Positions 25,874 through 34,416 of a DNA stretch of 64,000 nucleotides are shown one piece after another; position 1 is the first letter of the stretch; each line of letters starts with the position of its first letter. The notes beneath the pieces are model-generated. The model searched no databases and was not told the origin of the DNA. It worked only from the letters and a program-made list of their open reading frames with translations. Source of the stretch: Agrobacterium sp. a22-2 (lineage in GTDB: Bacteria > Pseudomonadota > Alphaproteobacteria > Rhizobiales > Rhizobiaceae). A program made the translations under genes and the position numbers. The stretch spans positions 582,058 through 646,057 of the forward strand of contig NZ_JAAXMM010000001.1 in NCBI RefSeq assembly GCF_012276985.1. Reading direction: 5' to 3'.

Positions 25874-26557
25874 ATGACGGAGTTTGTTCTCGCCTTCGGC
25901 CTTTTCCTGGTGTTGCATTCCGTTCCGGCCGTACCTGCGATCCGCCAGTCCCTGATCGCCGTCGCCGGCCGGCGCACTTATCTCAGCCTCTATTCCCTTG
26001 TCTCGATCGCCGTTCTGGCATGGCTGTTCCATGCCGCCCTCAACACTGACTATATCGCGCTCTGGGATCCGCGACCCTGGCAGGGGCATCTGACGCTGAT
26101 CGCTGCCCCGGCCGGTCTATTTCTCGTCCTGGCCGGGCTCTTCAGTCCCAATCCGCTGTCGATCACGCTGCGCCAATGCGGCACACCCGGCGCCATTGCC
26201 AGTGTCACGCGGCATCCGGTGCTCTGGGGCTTTCTGCTCTGGTCGCTCGGCCATCTCGTGGCAAACGGCGACCTGCGCTCGCTCTTGCTGTTCGGCGGCT
26301 TCGCCCTGTTCTCGCTTGCCGGCATGGCCATGCTGGACAGGCGGGCAAGGCAGCGGCTCGGCAGGCAATGGCAAAGCCTGGCCGAAAACGCTCCGCTTCT
26401 GCCACTCTCAGCGATCCTGTCCGCAGGCGAGCGCCTGCGGGTCGACGCCGCCATGGTGCTAGCAGCAACGCTGACCGCCCTTTTGACGATATGGCTGCTT
26501 GCCGGCGGACATGCCTGGCTTTTCGGTGCCGATCCGCTGAGCCTGCTCGACAGCTAA
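25874..26557 (+). CDS. nnrU: NnrU family membrane protein
   Basis: A 227-residue protein with about six transmembrane segments. The NnrU-type pattern is seen: GLFLVLHSVPAVPAIRQSLI near the N-terminus, then PWQGHLTLIAAPAGL, TRHPVLWGFLLWSLGHLVANGD and FALFSLAGMAMLDRRAR, each given only in part. The family resembles membrane isoprenylcysteine methyltransferase-like/NnrU proteins found with nir and nor genes. Its role is not biochemically settled. It follows the hemerythrin-like gene by 12 bases. Confidence 0.88.
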   Translation: MTEFVLAFGLFLVLHSVPAVPAIRQSLIAVAGRRTYLSLYSLVSIAVLAWLFHAALNTDYIALWDPRPWQGHLTLIAAPAGLFLVLAGLFSPNPLSITLRQCGTPGAIASVTRHPVLWGFLLWSLGHLVANGDLRSLLLFGGFALFSLAGMAMLDRRARQRLGRQWQSLAENAPLLPLSAILSAGERLRVDAAMVLAATLTALLTIWLLAGGHAWLFGADPLSLLDS

Positions 26558-26616
26558 CCATCCATGGCTATCCACGTGAGGAATGCCCCGTCGGCCTTAC
26601 GGTTCACGCGGCGAGG

Positions 26617-28326
26617 CTATTGACCGACATCCGCGGCTGACTCGACCCCGGCGGGCTCTTGCCCCACTTCGAACGCCTGCTGCGGGCCTGTCAGGCTCCA
26701 GCGCAGACCATCCGGCTCGAATGTCAGGGCGGCCTTGCCGCGGAACGCGGCGGCGGCGTGACGCTCGATCACCGTCGAGCCGAAACCGCGCCGAGTGGGC
26801 GGCGTCACGGGTGGTCCGCCGGCCTCCGTCCAAGTGACCGTCAGCATCGACTGCTCGCCAGCCTCGTCCAACCCGGTCTTCCATTCCACCACGACCCGGC
26901 CCTCGGGCACGGAAAGCGCGCCGTATTTGACGGAGTTGGTGGTCAGCTCATGAAAGACCATGCCAAGATTCTGCACGGCATTGGCATTCAGCGTCAAATC
27001 CTCGCCACGCCGCTCGACCCGGTCGCAGGACCCGAGGACCGTCGAAATCTGCAGGTCGACAACCTCAGAGATCGGAATGCCGCCCCATTGCTGTTTGGCA
27101 AGCGCCTCTATGGAGCCGGCAAGTCCGGACAGCCGGCTGCTGACATCCTTCTGGTACTGGTCGATACTGGTGGCATCGCGCGCCAGCTGGCGCATCATCG
27201 CCTGAACCAGCGTCAGGATGTTCTTGGTGCGGTGAACCAGCTCGTGCAGGATGAAATGGACCCTCTCCTCGGCCTGACTACGGTCGAAAGAGGCGTTGGA
27301 GAGGGCTATGGCCACCTGGTTTGCCTCACTCACGCGGGTCATCACCGGCGAGACGATCTCGCCCTCGCCGATCCGTTCCGCCATGTCGGCGATCTGCCTT
27401 ATGGATCGGCGCAGCTGCTGGGCGGCGGCCCAGGCGATGGCCAACCCCAGGCCGAGCAGCAACAGGCTACCCAGGATCAATTGCCGCCAAGTGCTCAGAA
27501 GCGGTGCCTGGGCCGATGAGGTCGGTCCCCAGACGACGACATTCCACGACCAGCCCGGCAGCTTGGCATAGCCGAGCATCATTTCCGGCCCGTCGCCGGG
27601 CACCACGGCGCTGTCATTGGAACCGGTCATCAGCGCCAGCATGTACGGGGGGAATTCCGCCCCTGAGCTGCGATTGTCCGGACCGCTCGACACCACGACA
27701 TGCCCAAAGGCATCCACGACCGCCGCCGACCAACCGGCCGGCAAGGCATCGGTTGCCGTCAGACTGGCAAGATCTCCAGCCCCTTGCGTCAGCACCATTG
27801 CCACGCCAGCCGAGGACAGCCCCGGCGGCAGCGGCATGGTGACATTGAAGACCCATTGCTTGCCGGTCGTGCCGAAAAAGATATCCGACACTTCAATATT
27901 GCCGGAAGCGAGCGCGGATTGAAGCGCCGGAATATTCGCCATCTTGCCGAGTTTCGTGCCGTACGGCACGCGCGTATTCATCAGCTGCGCTCCATCGGCC
28001 TGGACAAGCAGCATGTAGAGCGAGTCGGCTTTCAGCCCCGGCGCGGTGCGATCATGAAATGCCGCCAGGTCACCGGTCTTCAGCTCTGGAGATGTCGAAA
28101 GAAGACGCAGCGTCGTCGCCATATCCTGGAGCTTGCGTTCCACACTGCGACCAATGGCCTGCGCATCCTGTGCGGTCTCACGCCGCAAGGTCTGCTTCTC
28201 GTTGCTCTCCAGCTCGGCAAGCAGGAAAATGACGAAGCCAAGCAGCGGCAATGTGGTCAGCACCGCCATGGCCATGAGGTAAACGCCAATGGAAGCGGTC
28301 GGGAAGAAGCGTGTCCACCTAATCAT
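26617..28326 (-). CDS. HWE-family sensor histidine kinase
   Basis: A 569-residue membrane sensor. Two transmembrane helices (about 10-32 and 275-300) flank a periplasmic dCache-like domain of about 240 residues; a short HAMP-like segment (IADMAERIGEGEIV) follows. The dimerisation region carries the phospho-accepting His in LHELVHRTKN (about 363), and the ATPase region has HELTTNSVKYGALS, WTEAGGPPV (W-x-E) and RRGFGSTVIER, the marks of HWE kinases. No response regulator is adjacent. The start at 28326 is the better fit to a membrane N-terminus; 28359 is possible. Confidence 0.88.
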   Translation of the reverse strand: MIRWTRFFPTASIGVYLMAMAVLTTLPLLGFVIFLLAELESNEKQTLRRETAQDAQAIGRSVERKLQDMATTLRLLSTSPELKTGDLAAFHDRTAPGLKADSLYMLLVQADGAQLMNTRVPYGTKLGKMANIPALQSALASGNIEVSDIFFGTTGKQWVFNVTMPLPPGLSSAGVAMVLTQGAGDLASLTATDALPAGWSAAVVDAFGHVVVSSGPDNRSSGAEFPPYMLALMTGSNDSAVVPGDGPEMMLGYAKLPGWSWNVVVWGPTSSAQAPLLSTWRQLILGSLLLLGLGLAIAWAAAQQLRRSIRQIADMAERIGEGEIVSPVMTRVSEANQVAIALSNASFDRSQAEERVHFILHELVHRTKNILTLVQAMMRQLARDATSIDQYQKDVSSRLSGLAGSIEALAKQQWGGIPISEVVDLQISTVLGSCDRVERRGEDLTLNANAVQNLGMVFHELTTNSVKYGALSVPEGRVVVEWKTGLDEAGEQSMLTVTWTEAGGPPVTPPTRRGFGSTVIERHAAAAFRGKAALTFEPDGLRWSLTGPQQAFEVGQEPAGVESAADVGQ

Positions 28327-28493
28327 AGGGAGACGTCGAGGCTCGGAAGCACGACACAATCCGACCGCCCTTCACACATGCCATGGACTGCACTCCTGCT
28401 CCGCCCCGCCCGGTATGTCATTAGTATCTAACCTGTCTTGCAATGCAAACGCTTCGTCCCCGCCCCGATGCCGGCGCCGTTACACGGCACGTC

Positions 28494-28826
28494 TCATTCC
28501 GGAATTGTGCGCGGATTGATACCCGGCATCCACTCTTTCGAGATGGGCGGATTGCTGCCCTGATAGGTGAACGTGCCGTCGGTGCATTGATAGACCAGCA
28601 CGGGCATTCCATCGGCGAAAAATATCGAGCCACGATGGCCCCGCACGAAGGTCGTGGCCGTCGTGCATTTGTAGCTTGTGTCCGGCAGCTGGTCGGGTGG
28701 CACGACGCCTGGAAGATCCTTGTAGGCGTAGATCTGTCGGTCCTTGGCAAACGACCCTGCATCAGCGCTGCCCATCACGGCCAGCGACAGGGCCAGAAGC
28801 GTCAACAGTCGTCGTCCATTCATCAT
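28494..28826 (-). CDS. small secreted hypothetical protein
   Basis: A 110-residue protein beginning with a signal peptide (MMNGRR, hydrophobic LLTLLALSLAVMG, cleavage after ADA). The mature part has two cysteines (YKCTT and YQCTDG) that may form a disulfide, and several aromatic residues. No family is recognised. The start at 28826 is supported by the signal peptide; the frame runs to 28937 without one. It lies between the sensor kinase and the NlpC/P60 gene on the same strand, without clear functional ties. Confidence 0.65.
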   Translation of the reverse strand: MMNGRRLLTLLALSLAVMGSADAGSFAKDRQIYAYKDLPGVVPPDQLPDTSYKCTTATTFVRGHRGSIFFADGMPVLVYQCTDGTFTYQGSNPPISKEWMPGINPRTIPE

Positions 28827-28938
28827 CGACCCTTTCCCGGCAGACAAGCAGAGGATCTGGAACCATGTCTTCGCGTTCTCCGCCGTCACCTTCGATATAA
28901 TATGGGCGGCGGCGCGATTAAAGGGTGCGGCCGACACC

Positions 28939-29790
28939 TCAGAGCGGTCTGCGGTATCCGGTCGGTTGCTCGTAGAGCCAGCCGATGCGCTGGACGGCCG
29001 CCTCGAAATTCTCGCGTGCCACAGTCATCGTATGGCCGTTGGCATGCAGCAGCGTTTCGTCATCCTCCATGATGCCGGCGTGACCTCTCCAGAAGACCAG
29101 ATCGCCGCGGCGAAGCTGGTCGCGATCGATGGCGATACCCAGCCCTTGCGCCTGCATGTCGGAATCCCGCGGCGCGGTCTTGCCCACCATCATCAGGGCC
29201 AACTGGACAAGGCCGGAACAGTCTATGCCGAAGCCGGAGCGGCCGCCCCAGAGATAGGGCGTTTCCAGAAAGCGGGCCGCGACCGCCACATAGTCGCCGG
29301 CAACGGGCTCCTCCACCCGCCGGCAATGGTTGGCAATTACAGCTCTTCCGTCGGCAAGCAGACAATAGCGGGTGCCGCGGGTCTCGGTCTCGCCGACCAC
29401 CACAAGACGGCTGCCCATGGAGAGGGCCGCCGATGCGGGAAATCGCAGGTCCGGACCGGGATAGACGAACGTTCTGGGAACCGTGACGCGATGGGTGGGG
29501 GCCGGCGCGCCTTCGACAAGTACGGCTTCCGGCACATAGCCGACATAGCCGTCGGCCGCGGCCTGAACCCAGGCCCAGCCGTCGGCCTTGTCGAATATCA
29601 CGACATCTTCGCCAAACAGGATTTCCGTATCGATGCCTGCCTGCGGATCTGGGCGGCGGCGCAGGCCAGCAACGGGCACGGCAATGCGCGCTGGCATGCC
29701 GGAAGCGTAGCGCTCGGCCTCGACCACGCCTTCAAGGGCAGCATCGGCAAGATCCGGTCTGAAGGCATTCAGCCTGCGGTCAAGGGTCAT
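28939..29790 (-). CDS. NlpC/P60 (C40) cysteine peptidase with SH3 region
   Basis: A 283-residue peptidoglycan-type hydrolase. Two SH3-like segments (AGLRRRPDPQ..., WAWVQAAADGYVGYVP) are followed by the NlpC/P60 domain. The catalytic Cys is in IDCSGLVQ (about 189), the His in RGHAGIM (about 236) and a polar third residue in LLHANGH (about 248). No signal peptide is visible, as for several rhizobial relatives, so it may act on recycled muropeptides. It begins seven bases after the MarR-like gene, suggesting an operon with the upstream aminopeptidase. Confidence 0.88.
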   Translation of the reverse strand: MTLDRRLNAFRPDLADAALEGVVEAERYASGMPARIAVPVAGLRRRPDPQAGIDTEILFGEDVVIFDKADGWAWVQAAADGYVGYVPEAVLVEGAPAPTHRVTVPRTFVYPGPDLRFPASAALSMGSRLVVVGETETRGTRYCLLADGRAVIANHCRRVEEPVAGDYVAVAARFLETPYLWGGRSGFGIDCSGLVQLALMMVGKTAPRDSDMQAQGLGIAIDRDQLRRGDLVFWRGHAGIMEDDETLLHANGHTMTVARENFEAAVQRIGWLYEQPTGYRRPL

Positions 29791-29797
29791 CGTCTTC

Positions 29798-30148
29798 TCA
29801 CGTCTTCATCTTGCGGCCCTGATCGATGATCAGGTCGCCGAGCTTTTCGAGATAGAGGGCGCCGCCGACCGTGCGCTTGATGATGACATTGCGCCGGTCG
29901 CGCTCGTCGCGCACCCGGTCGACCAGCCCCATCTCCCCCATCGTATTGAGCGCCCGGGTGATCACCGGCTTGGTGACATCCAGCGTGGCGGCAAGACCGC
30001 GCACCGTGTGGGGCGGCGGCACCAGATAAATATGCAGCAGGATCGCCAATTGCCGCAAGGTAAGATCGCGGCCGTCCTGCTGAACCTGGCGTAGCGTCAC
30101 ATGATGCCAAAGCCCCAGCGCCGCTGTGGCCGTCAGTTCCACGCTCAT
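29798..30148 (-). CDS. MarR-like winged-helix regulator
   Basis: A 116-residue protein with a single winged helix-turn-helix domain: LTLRQLAILLHIYL, then TVRGLAATLDVTKPVITRALNTMGEMGLVDRV as recognition helix and start of the wing (core KPVITRALN, about 71-79), and an RRNVI wing. It is shorter than classical MarR proteins. It lies between an M17 aminopeptidase and an NlpC/P60 gene on the same strand and could regulate them. Ligand and targets are unknown. Confidence 0.78.
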   Translation of the reverse strand: MSVELTATAALGLWHHVTLRQVQQDGRDLTLRQLAILLHIYLVPPPHTVRGLAATLDVTKPVITRALNTMGEMGLVDRVRDERDRRNVIIKRTVGGALYLEKLGDLIIDQGRKMKT

Positions 30149-30215
30149 CCCAAGCTCCGGTGTCGTTACGTCGCCGTTTCATTTACGGCCAACGCCGTCC
30201 GTTTTGCAAGCTCGG

Positions 30216-31604
30216 CTAGAGAATGCCACGGATGTGGCGATAAAGCGCCCGGATCCCTTGTGCCTCGCCGCCGACCGGGCTGTGAGCGCGCTCCGCCGGC
30301 GCCCAGCCATAAATGTCGAAATGCGCCCAGGTCGGCGTCTTCGTGACGAACCGCTTGAGGAACAGGGCGGCCGTGATGGCGCCGGCCATGCCACCAGCCG
30401 GAGCGTTGGTCAGGTCGGCGATCTGTGAGCGGATCAGCTTGTCGTAGCCCATGTGCAGCGGCAGCCGCCAAAGCGGATCGTCCGTCTCCAGGCTCGCCTC
30501 GGCCAGATCGAGGGCAAAATGGTCGTCATTGGTGAAGAAGGGCGGCAGATCGGGTCCCAGCGCGACGCGGGCAGCGCCGGTCAACGTCGCCATGTCGATC
30601 AACAGGTCCGGCTCATCCTCATCGGCGTAGCTCAGCGCATCGGCCAGGATCAGGCGGCCTTCGGCATCGGTATTGTCGATCTGCACGGTCAGGCCCTTGC
30701 GGCTGCGATAGATGTCGCCGGGGCGGAACGCGTTGCCGGAGATGGAATTCTCGACCGCCGGGACGATGACCCGCAGGTCCACCTTGAGCTTGGCGTCCAT
30801 GATCATCAGGGCCAGTCCGAGCACGTTGGCAGCACCCCCCATGTCCTTCTTCATCAGCAACATGCCCGAACTGGGCTTGATATCGAGACCGCCGGTGTCG
30901 AAGCATACGCCCTTGCCGACCAACGTGATCTTCTTGTGGCCCTTCTTGCCCCAACGCATGTCGAGCAGGCGGGGCGCCTGGGCGCTGGCGCGGCCGACGG
31001 TGTGGACGAGCGGAAAATTCTGCGCCAGCAACTCATCGCCGGTGATGACCGAGACCTCCGCCTTGTAATGGGCAGCCAGCGCGCGGAATGCGCCTTCAAG
31101 TTCGGCAGGCCCCATGTCGTTGGTCGGCGTGTTGATCAGGTCACGCGCCAGGAAAACGCCGGCAAGCTGGCGCTTGATATCGGCAGCATCGGCATCCTGT
31201 GGGATCATCAGCTTCGGCGCGGCGGGCCTTTCCGACCGATAGCGATCGAAACTGTAGCTGCCGAGGCCGTAACCCAGAAGCAAGCGATTGGCGGTCAGGG
31301 GGGCGGTCTCGATGTGCCAGTCGCCGGCCGGCAGCGACCGGGCCAGTTTACCGGTGAGAAACGGACTTTCGGACGGATTGGCGCCGAGCCCGAACAAGGC
31401 GCCGCCGAGGTGGCCGTCCTCCGTCGGGATCAGCAGAACCGTGCCGGCTTCAGCGCGAAAGCCGGCCTTCCTGGCCCAATCAAGGGCGATGGGGTCGATC
31501 GTGCCTGTCTCGACATGGGCCGGCGTGACCGCAAAGATCGGAAGGGTCGTTCCGCCTTTGCTGGTGAACGGAGACTGTCTTTCAATGTAATGATAGGGGA
31601 CCAT
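30216..31604 (-). CDS. M17 leucyl aminopeptidase family protein
   Basis: A 462-residue metallo-aminopeptidase. The C-terminal catalytic domain shows the family's metal-binding and catalytic residues: VGKGVCFDTGGLDIKPS (Lys and Asp), MKKDMGGAA and NTDAEGRLILADAL (Asp and Glu). The N-terminal domain is shorter than PepA's. Such enzymes remove N-terminal residues from cytosolic peptides with two divalent metals. It is probably the first gene of a run with the MarR-like and NlpC/P60 genes, 67 and 7 bases apart. Confidence 0.93.
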   Translation of the reverse strand: MVPYHYIERQSPFTSKGGTTLPIFAVTPAHVETGTIDPIALDWARKAGFRAEAGTVLLIPTEDGHLGGALFGLGANPSESPFLTGKLARSLPAGDWHIETAPLTANRLLLGYGLGSYSFDRYRSERPAAPKLMIPQDADAADIKRQLAGVFLARDLINTPTNDMGPAELEGAFRALAAHYKAEVSVITGDELLAQNFPLVHTVGRASAQAPRLLDMRWGKKGHKKITLVGKGVCFDTGGLDIKPSSGMLLMKKDMGGAANVLGLALMIMDAKLKVDLRVIVPAVENSISGNAFRPGDIYRSRKGLTVQIDNTDAEGRLILADALSYADEDEPDLLIDMATLTGAARVALGPDLPPFFTNDDHFALDLAEASLETDDPLWRLPLHMGYDKLIRSQIADLTNAPAGGMAGAITAALFLKRFVTKTPTWAHFDIYGWAPAERAHSPVGGEAQGIRALYRHIRGIL

Positions 31605-31748
31605 GTCCTGCCTTCCCGGAAATGCGCTGCGAACGCCTGCATTAACACTCCGTTAGGGTTAACAGATTATTGCTTGAGTGGAGATTGCGCCGCTTCCTTC
31701 GTCACCGAATTTTCCGCGGCCCATGAACCGGAACCAGGATTGACTTGC

Positions 31749-32579
31749 ATGGCCGCTCGGGAAACCTCACCTCGCTACAGACGCAAAATGCTTGCCTGCG
31801 CCTGCACGGCACTTGTCGCCCTGTCCCTTGCCAGCTGTTCGTCGACCCGCAATCACGACAACATCAAGACCGGTTCGGTTCCGAAGACGACCAGAGCCTA
31901 TGACCAGATGAATGCGACCCAGCTCGCCAGCGCTTCGGCCAGCATCGGCAAGGCCTATGAGGCCAATCCGAAGGACCGCAACACCGGCCTTTCCTATGCC
32001 AATATCCTGCAGATGACCGGTCGCCAGAGCCAGGCGCTTGCCGTTATGCAGCAGGTGGCGATCGCCCATCCGTCCGACCGCGAGGTTCTGGCCGCCTACG
32101 GCAAGGCGCAGGCCGCGGCAGGCCAGCTGGAACAGGCGCTCGGCACGATCGGCCGTGCCCAGACGCCCGACCGGCCGGACTGGAGGCTCTACTCCGCAGA
32201 AGGGGCTGTGCTTGACCAGCTTGGCCGCTCCGCCGAAGCCAGAGGCCGCTACCGCATGGCGCTCGACATCCAGCCGAACGACCCGACGGTGCTGTCCAAT
32301 CTCGGCATGTCCTACGTGCTTTCCGGCGACCTCAGGACCGCCGAAACCTACCTGCGCTCGGCCTCCGAACAGCCGACAGCCGACAGCCGGGTGCGTCAGA
32401 ACCTGGCGCTGGTGGTCGGGCTCCAAGGACGCTTCCCGGAGGCTGAGCAGATCGCCCGCCGGGAGCTGTCGCCGCAGCAGGCAGACGCCAATGTGGCCTA
32501 CCTGCGCTCCATGCTGGCCCAACAAAACTCCTGGAAGCAGCTCGCGGCCAAGGACACGGATACCAAGAACACCAACTGA
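31749..32579 (+). CDS. tadD: TadD-like TPR lipoprotein
   Basis: A 276-residue protein with a lipoprotein signal (LVALSLASC, lipid-attachment Cys about residue 29) followed by tetratricopeptide-like repeats (GLSYANILQMTGRQSQAL; DWRLYSAEGAVLDQLGRSAEA; PTVLSNLGMSYVLSGDLRTA, each shown in part). TadD is an outer-membrane pilotin-like part of the Flp/Tad system. The pilus genes lie nearby across lysE. The start at 31749 was chosen from the signal; the 708-codon open frame upstream is an antisense shadow of the aminopeptidase. Confidence 0.85.
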   Translation: MAARETSPRYRRKMLACACTALVALSLASCSSTRNHDNIKTGSVPKTTRAYDQMNATQLASASASIGKAYEANPKDRNTGLSYANILQMTGRQSQALAVMQQVAIAHPSDREVLAAYGKAQAAAGQLEQALGTIGRAQTPDRPDWRLYSAEGAVLDQLGRSAEARGRYRMALDIQPNDPTVLSNLGMSYVLSGDLRTAETYLRSASEQPTADSRVRQNLALVVGLQGRFPEAEQIARRELSPQQADANVAYLRSMLAQQNSWKQLAAKDTDTKNTN

Positions 32580-32626
32580 TCGGCCAAGGGCCGGCGCTCC
32601 ACGAGAAAGGCGCCCGGCACGATCCG

Positions 32627-33268
32627 TCAGGCCAGCCGCGTACGCACACTTTCAAAGATCAGCCGGGCACCAAGCCCTGCCATGACAAGAGCTGCCGTGC
32701 GATCGATCCAGGCTTTCGCCTTGCCATAGGCGATACGGGCCACCGTCGCCGAAAACACCAGCGCGACCAGCGCATACCATCCCGCCTCCACGACGAACAC
32801 GGCCGGCGGCAGGGTCACCAGCAGCGACATGTCCGGATCGGCGGGAAGGAAGGCCACGAAGATGCTGGCATATATCACGGCCGTCTTCGGATTGCTGAGC
32901 TGCGTCGTCAAGCCGAGCAGGAAGCTGCGCAACGGGGACCGGCCCCTGCCCTGCTCGGGCATGTCCATCGCCAGCGGTTCGGCCGCGCCGCGCCACAATC
33001 GGCTGGCAAGATAGAGCAGATAAAGGCCACCAAGCACCTTCAACGCAAGATGAAGCCATTCGACCCGAACCAGCAGCGCGCTGAGGCCCGCCAGGGCAAG
33101 AGCTGCAAAGATGGCACCGCCGGCCCCCATGCCGAGCGCTGTGGCAAGGCCTGCGGCGCGCGACTGCCTGATGGCGGTGTGGGAGACGAGCACGAAGCTG
33201 GGGCCGGGGCTCATCGCCCCGATCAGTATGGCAGTCAGAATTCCCAGGATGACAATCGACGAAGACAT
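32627..33268 (-). CDS. LysE/RhtB-family amino acid exporter
   Basis: A 213-residue inner-membrane exporter with six hydrophobic segments. The family's opening motif GAMSPGPSFVLVSHTAI (residues 17-33, shown here as SPGPSF) and the later TQLSNPKTAVIYASIF segment are clear. Relatives export homoserine, threonine or other amino acids. GGAGG precedes its start. It separates tadD from the rest of the pilus locus and has no evident link to it. Confidence 0.9.
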   Translation of the reverse strand: MSSSIVILGILTAILIGAMSPGPSFVLVSHTAIRQSRAAGLATALGMGAGGAIFAALALAGLSALLVRVEWLHLALKVLGGLYLLYLASRLWRGAAEPLAMDMPEQGRGRSPLRSFLLGLTTQLSNPKTAVIYASIFVAFLPADPDMSLLVTLPPAVFVVEAGWYALVALVFSATVARIAYGKAKAWIDRTAALVMAGLGARLIFESVRTRLA

Positions 33269-33414
33269 GCAGCCCTCCGTTCGGGTTTGGCGTTCACAGC
33301 CCAGGCGAGCGGCATTCTGCTTGCCCGCGCTTCCCGATGGTCGTCCATCTCATTCGCCAGTCACGCGGGAGGCAAGTTTACGGTTGGCCGCCCACCTTGG
33401 CAAGACCGCAGCGG

Positions 33415-34401
33415 TTAGAAGCGATCGGAGACCTGGATGCCGGCCGGACCGAGGATGACGGCAACCAGGACGGGCAGGAAGAACAGGATCATCGGCACGG
33501 TCAGCTTCGGCGGCAGGGCAGCCGCTTTTTTCTCGGCCTCGTTCATGCGTTCGTCACGGCCTTCCTGGGCCAGGACGCGTAGCGCCTGGGCGATCGGCGT
33601 GCCGTAGCGCTCGGCCTGAATGAGCGCCTGCGTGACGCTCTTCACCCCGTCGAGCTGGGTACGGGTGCCGAGGTTTTCGAGCGCCGTGCGGCGGTCCTGC
33701 AGGAAAGAGAGTTCGGCGGTCGTCAGCACCATTTCCTCGGCCAGTTCCGCCGATTGGCTGGCAATTTCCTCGGCCACGCGGCGCATGGCCGCCTCGATGG
33801 AAATGCCGGATTCGACGCAGATCAGCATCAGGTCGAGCGCGTCGGGCCAAGCCCGCTTGATCGACAGCTGACGCTTGGCCATGCGGTTCGAAATGTAGAT
33901 ATTCGGCAGATAGAAGCCGATATAGGCCGCGACGACGGCTGCCAGAATGCGAATGCCAAACGGCCTTTCGGCAAGATTGCCCAGTACGAAGATCCAGACC
34001 ACGGCTCCGGCCAGAAACAGGAAGGGCAGGAGAAAGCGCGCTACCAGGAAGATGTTGAGGGCGTTCTGCGTGCGAAAGCCGGCAGCGCGCAGCTTGTCCA
34101 TCGTGCCGTCATCCACCAGCGCCTTGCGCAGGTTGAAACGCTCGACGATCTGGCGGACCGACTGGTTGTTGTTAGCCCTCAGCGACGCCTTGCCATGGGA
34201 GCTTTCGGCATTCATACGGGCCCTCTCGCGGGCGCGGATCTGTTCGCGCTCGGTCGAAACGGCCCTCATGCGCTTGTCGAGATCGCCCCGTTCGAAATAG
34301 GGGATCGCGAAGGTGTAGAGCGTCGCAAATACGGCGATGGCCACAAGAACGGCCAGGATCATGCCTGGATCGGTCAGCCGGGATGCAAGTTCCTGGGACA
34401 T
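33415..34401 (-). CDS. tadC: TadC, inner-membrane platform protein
   Basis: A 328-residue type II secretion F-domain protein. It has an N-terminal helix, two central helices (LLPFLFLAGAVVWIFVLG and FGIRILAAVVAAYIGFYLPN, in part), the cytoplasmic F domain (LDLMLICVESGISIEAAMRRVAEE, in part; YGTPIAQALRVLAQEGR) and a C-terminal helix. TadB and TadC form the platform that couples the ATPase to pilin polymerisation. It follows tadB by 15 bases and is the last gene of the minus-strand pilus operon. Confidence 0.93.
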   Translation of the reverse strand: MSQELASRLTDPGMILAVLVAIAVFATLYTFAIPYFERGDLDKRMRAVSTEREQIRARERARMNAESSHGKASLRANNNQSVRQIVERFNLRKALVDDGTMDKLRAAGFRTQNALNIFLVARFLLPFLFLAGAVVWIFVLGNLAERPFGIRILAAVVAAYIGFYLPNIYISNRMAKRQLSIKRAWPDALDLMLICVESGISIEAAMRRVAEEIASQSAELAEEMVLTTAELSFLQDRRTALENLGTRTQLDGVKSVTQALIQAERYGTPIAQALRVLAQEGRDERMNEAEKKAAALPPKLTVPMILFFLPVLVAVILGPAGIQVSDRF

Positions 34402-34416
34402 GGCTCTGTCGCTTCC

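Noticed and set aside
30453..31748. N-terminal part of a 708-codon plus-strand frame running into tadD
   Set aside because: It is antisense to the M17 aminopeptidase. The real protein begins at 31749, where a lipoprotein signal starts.
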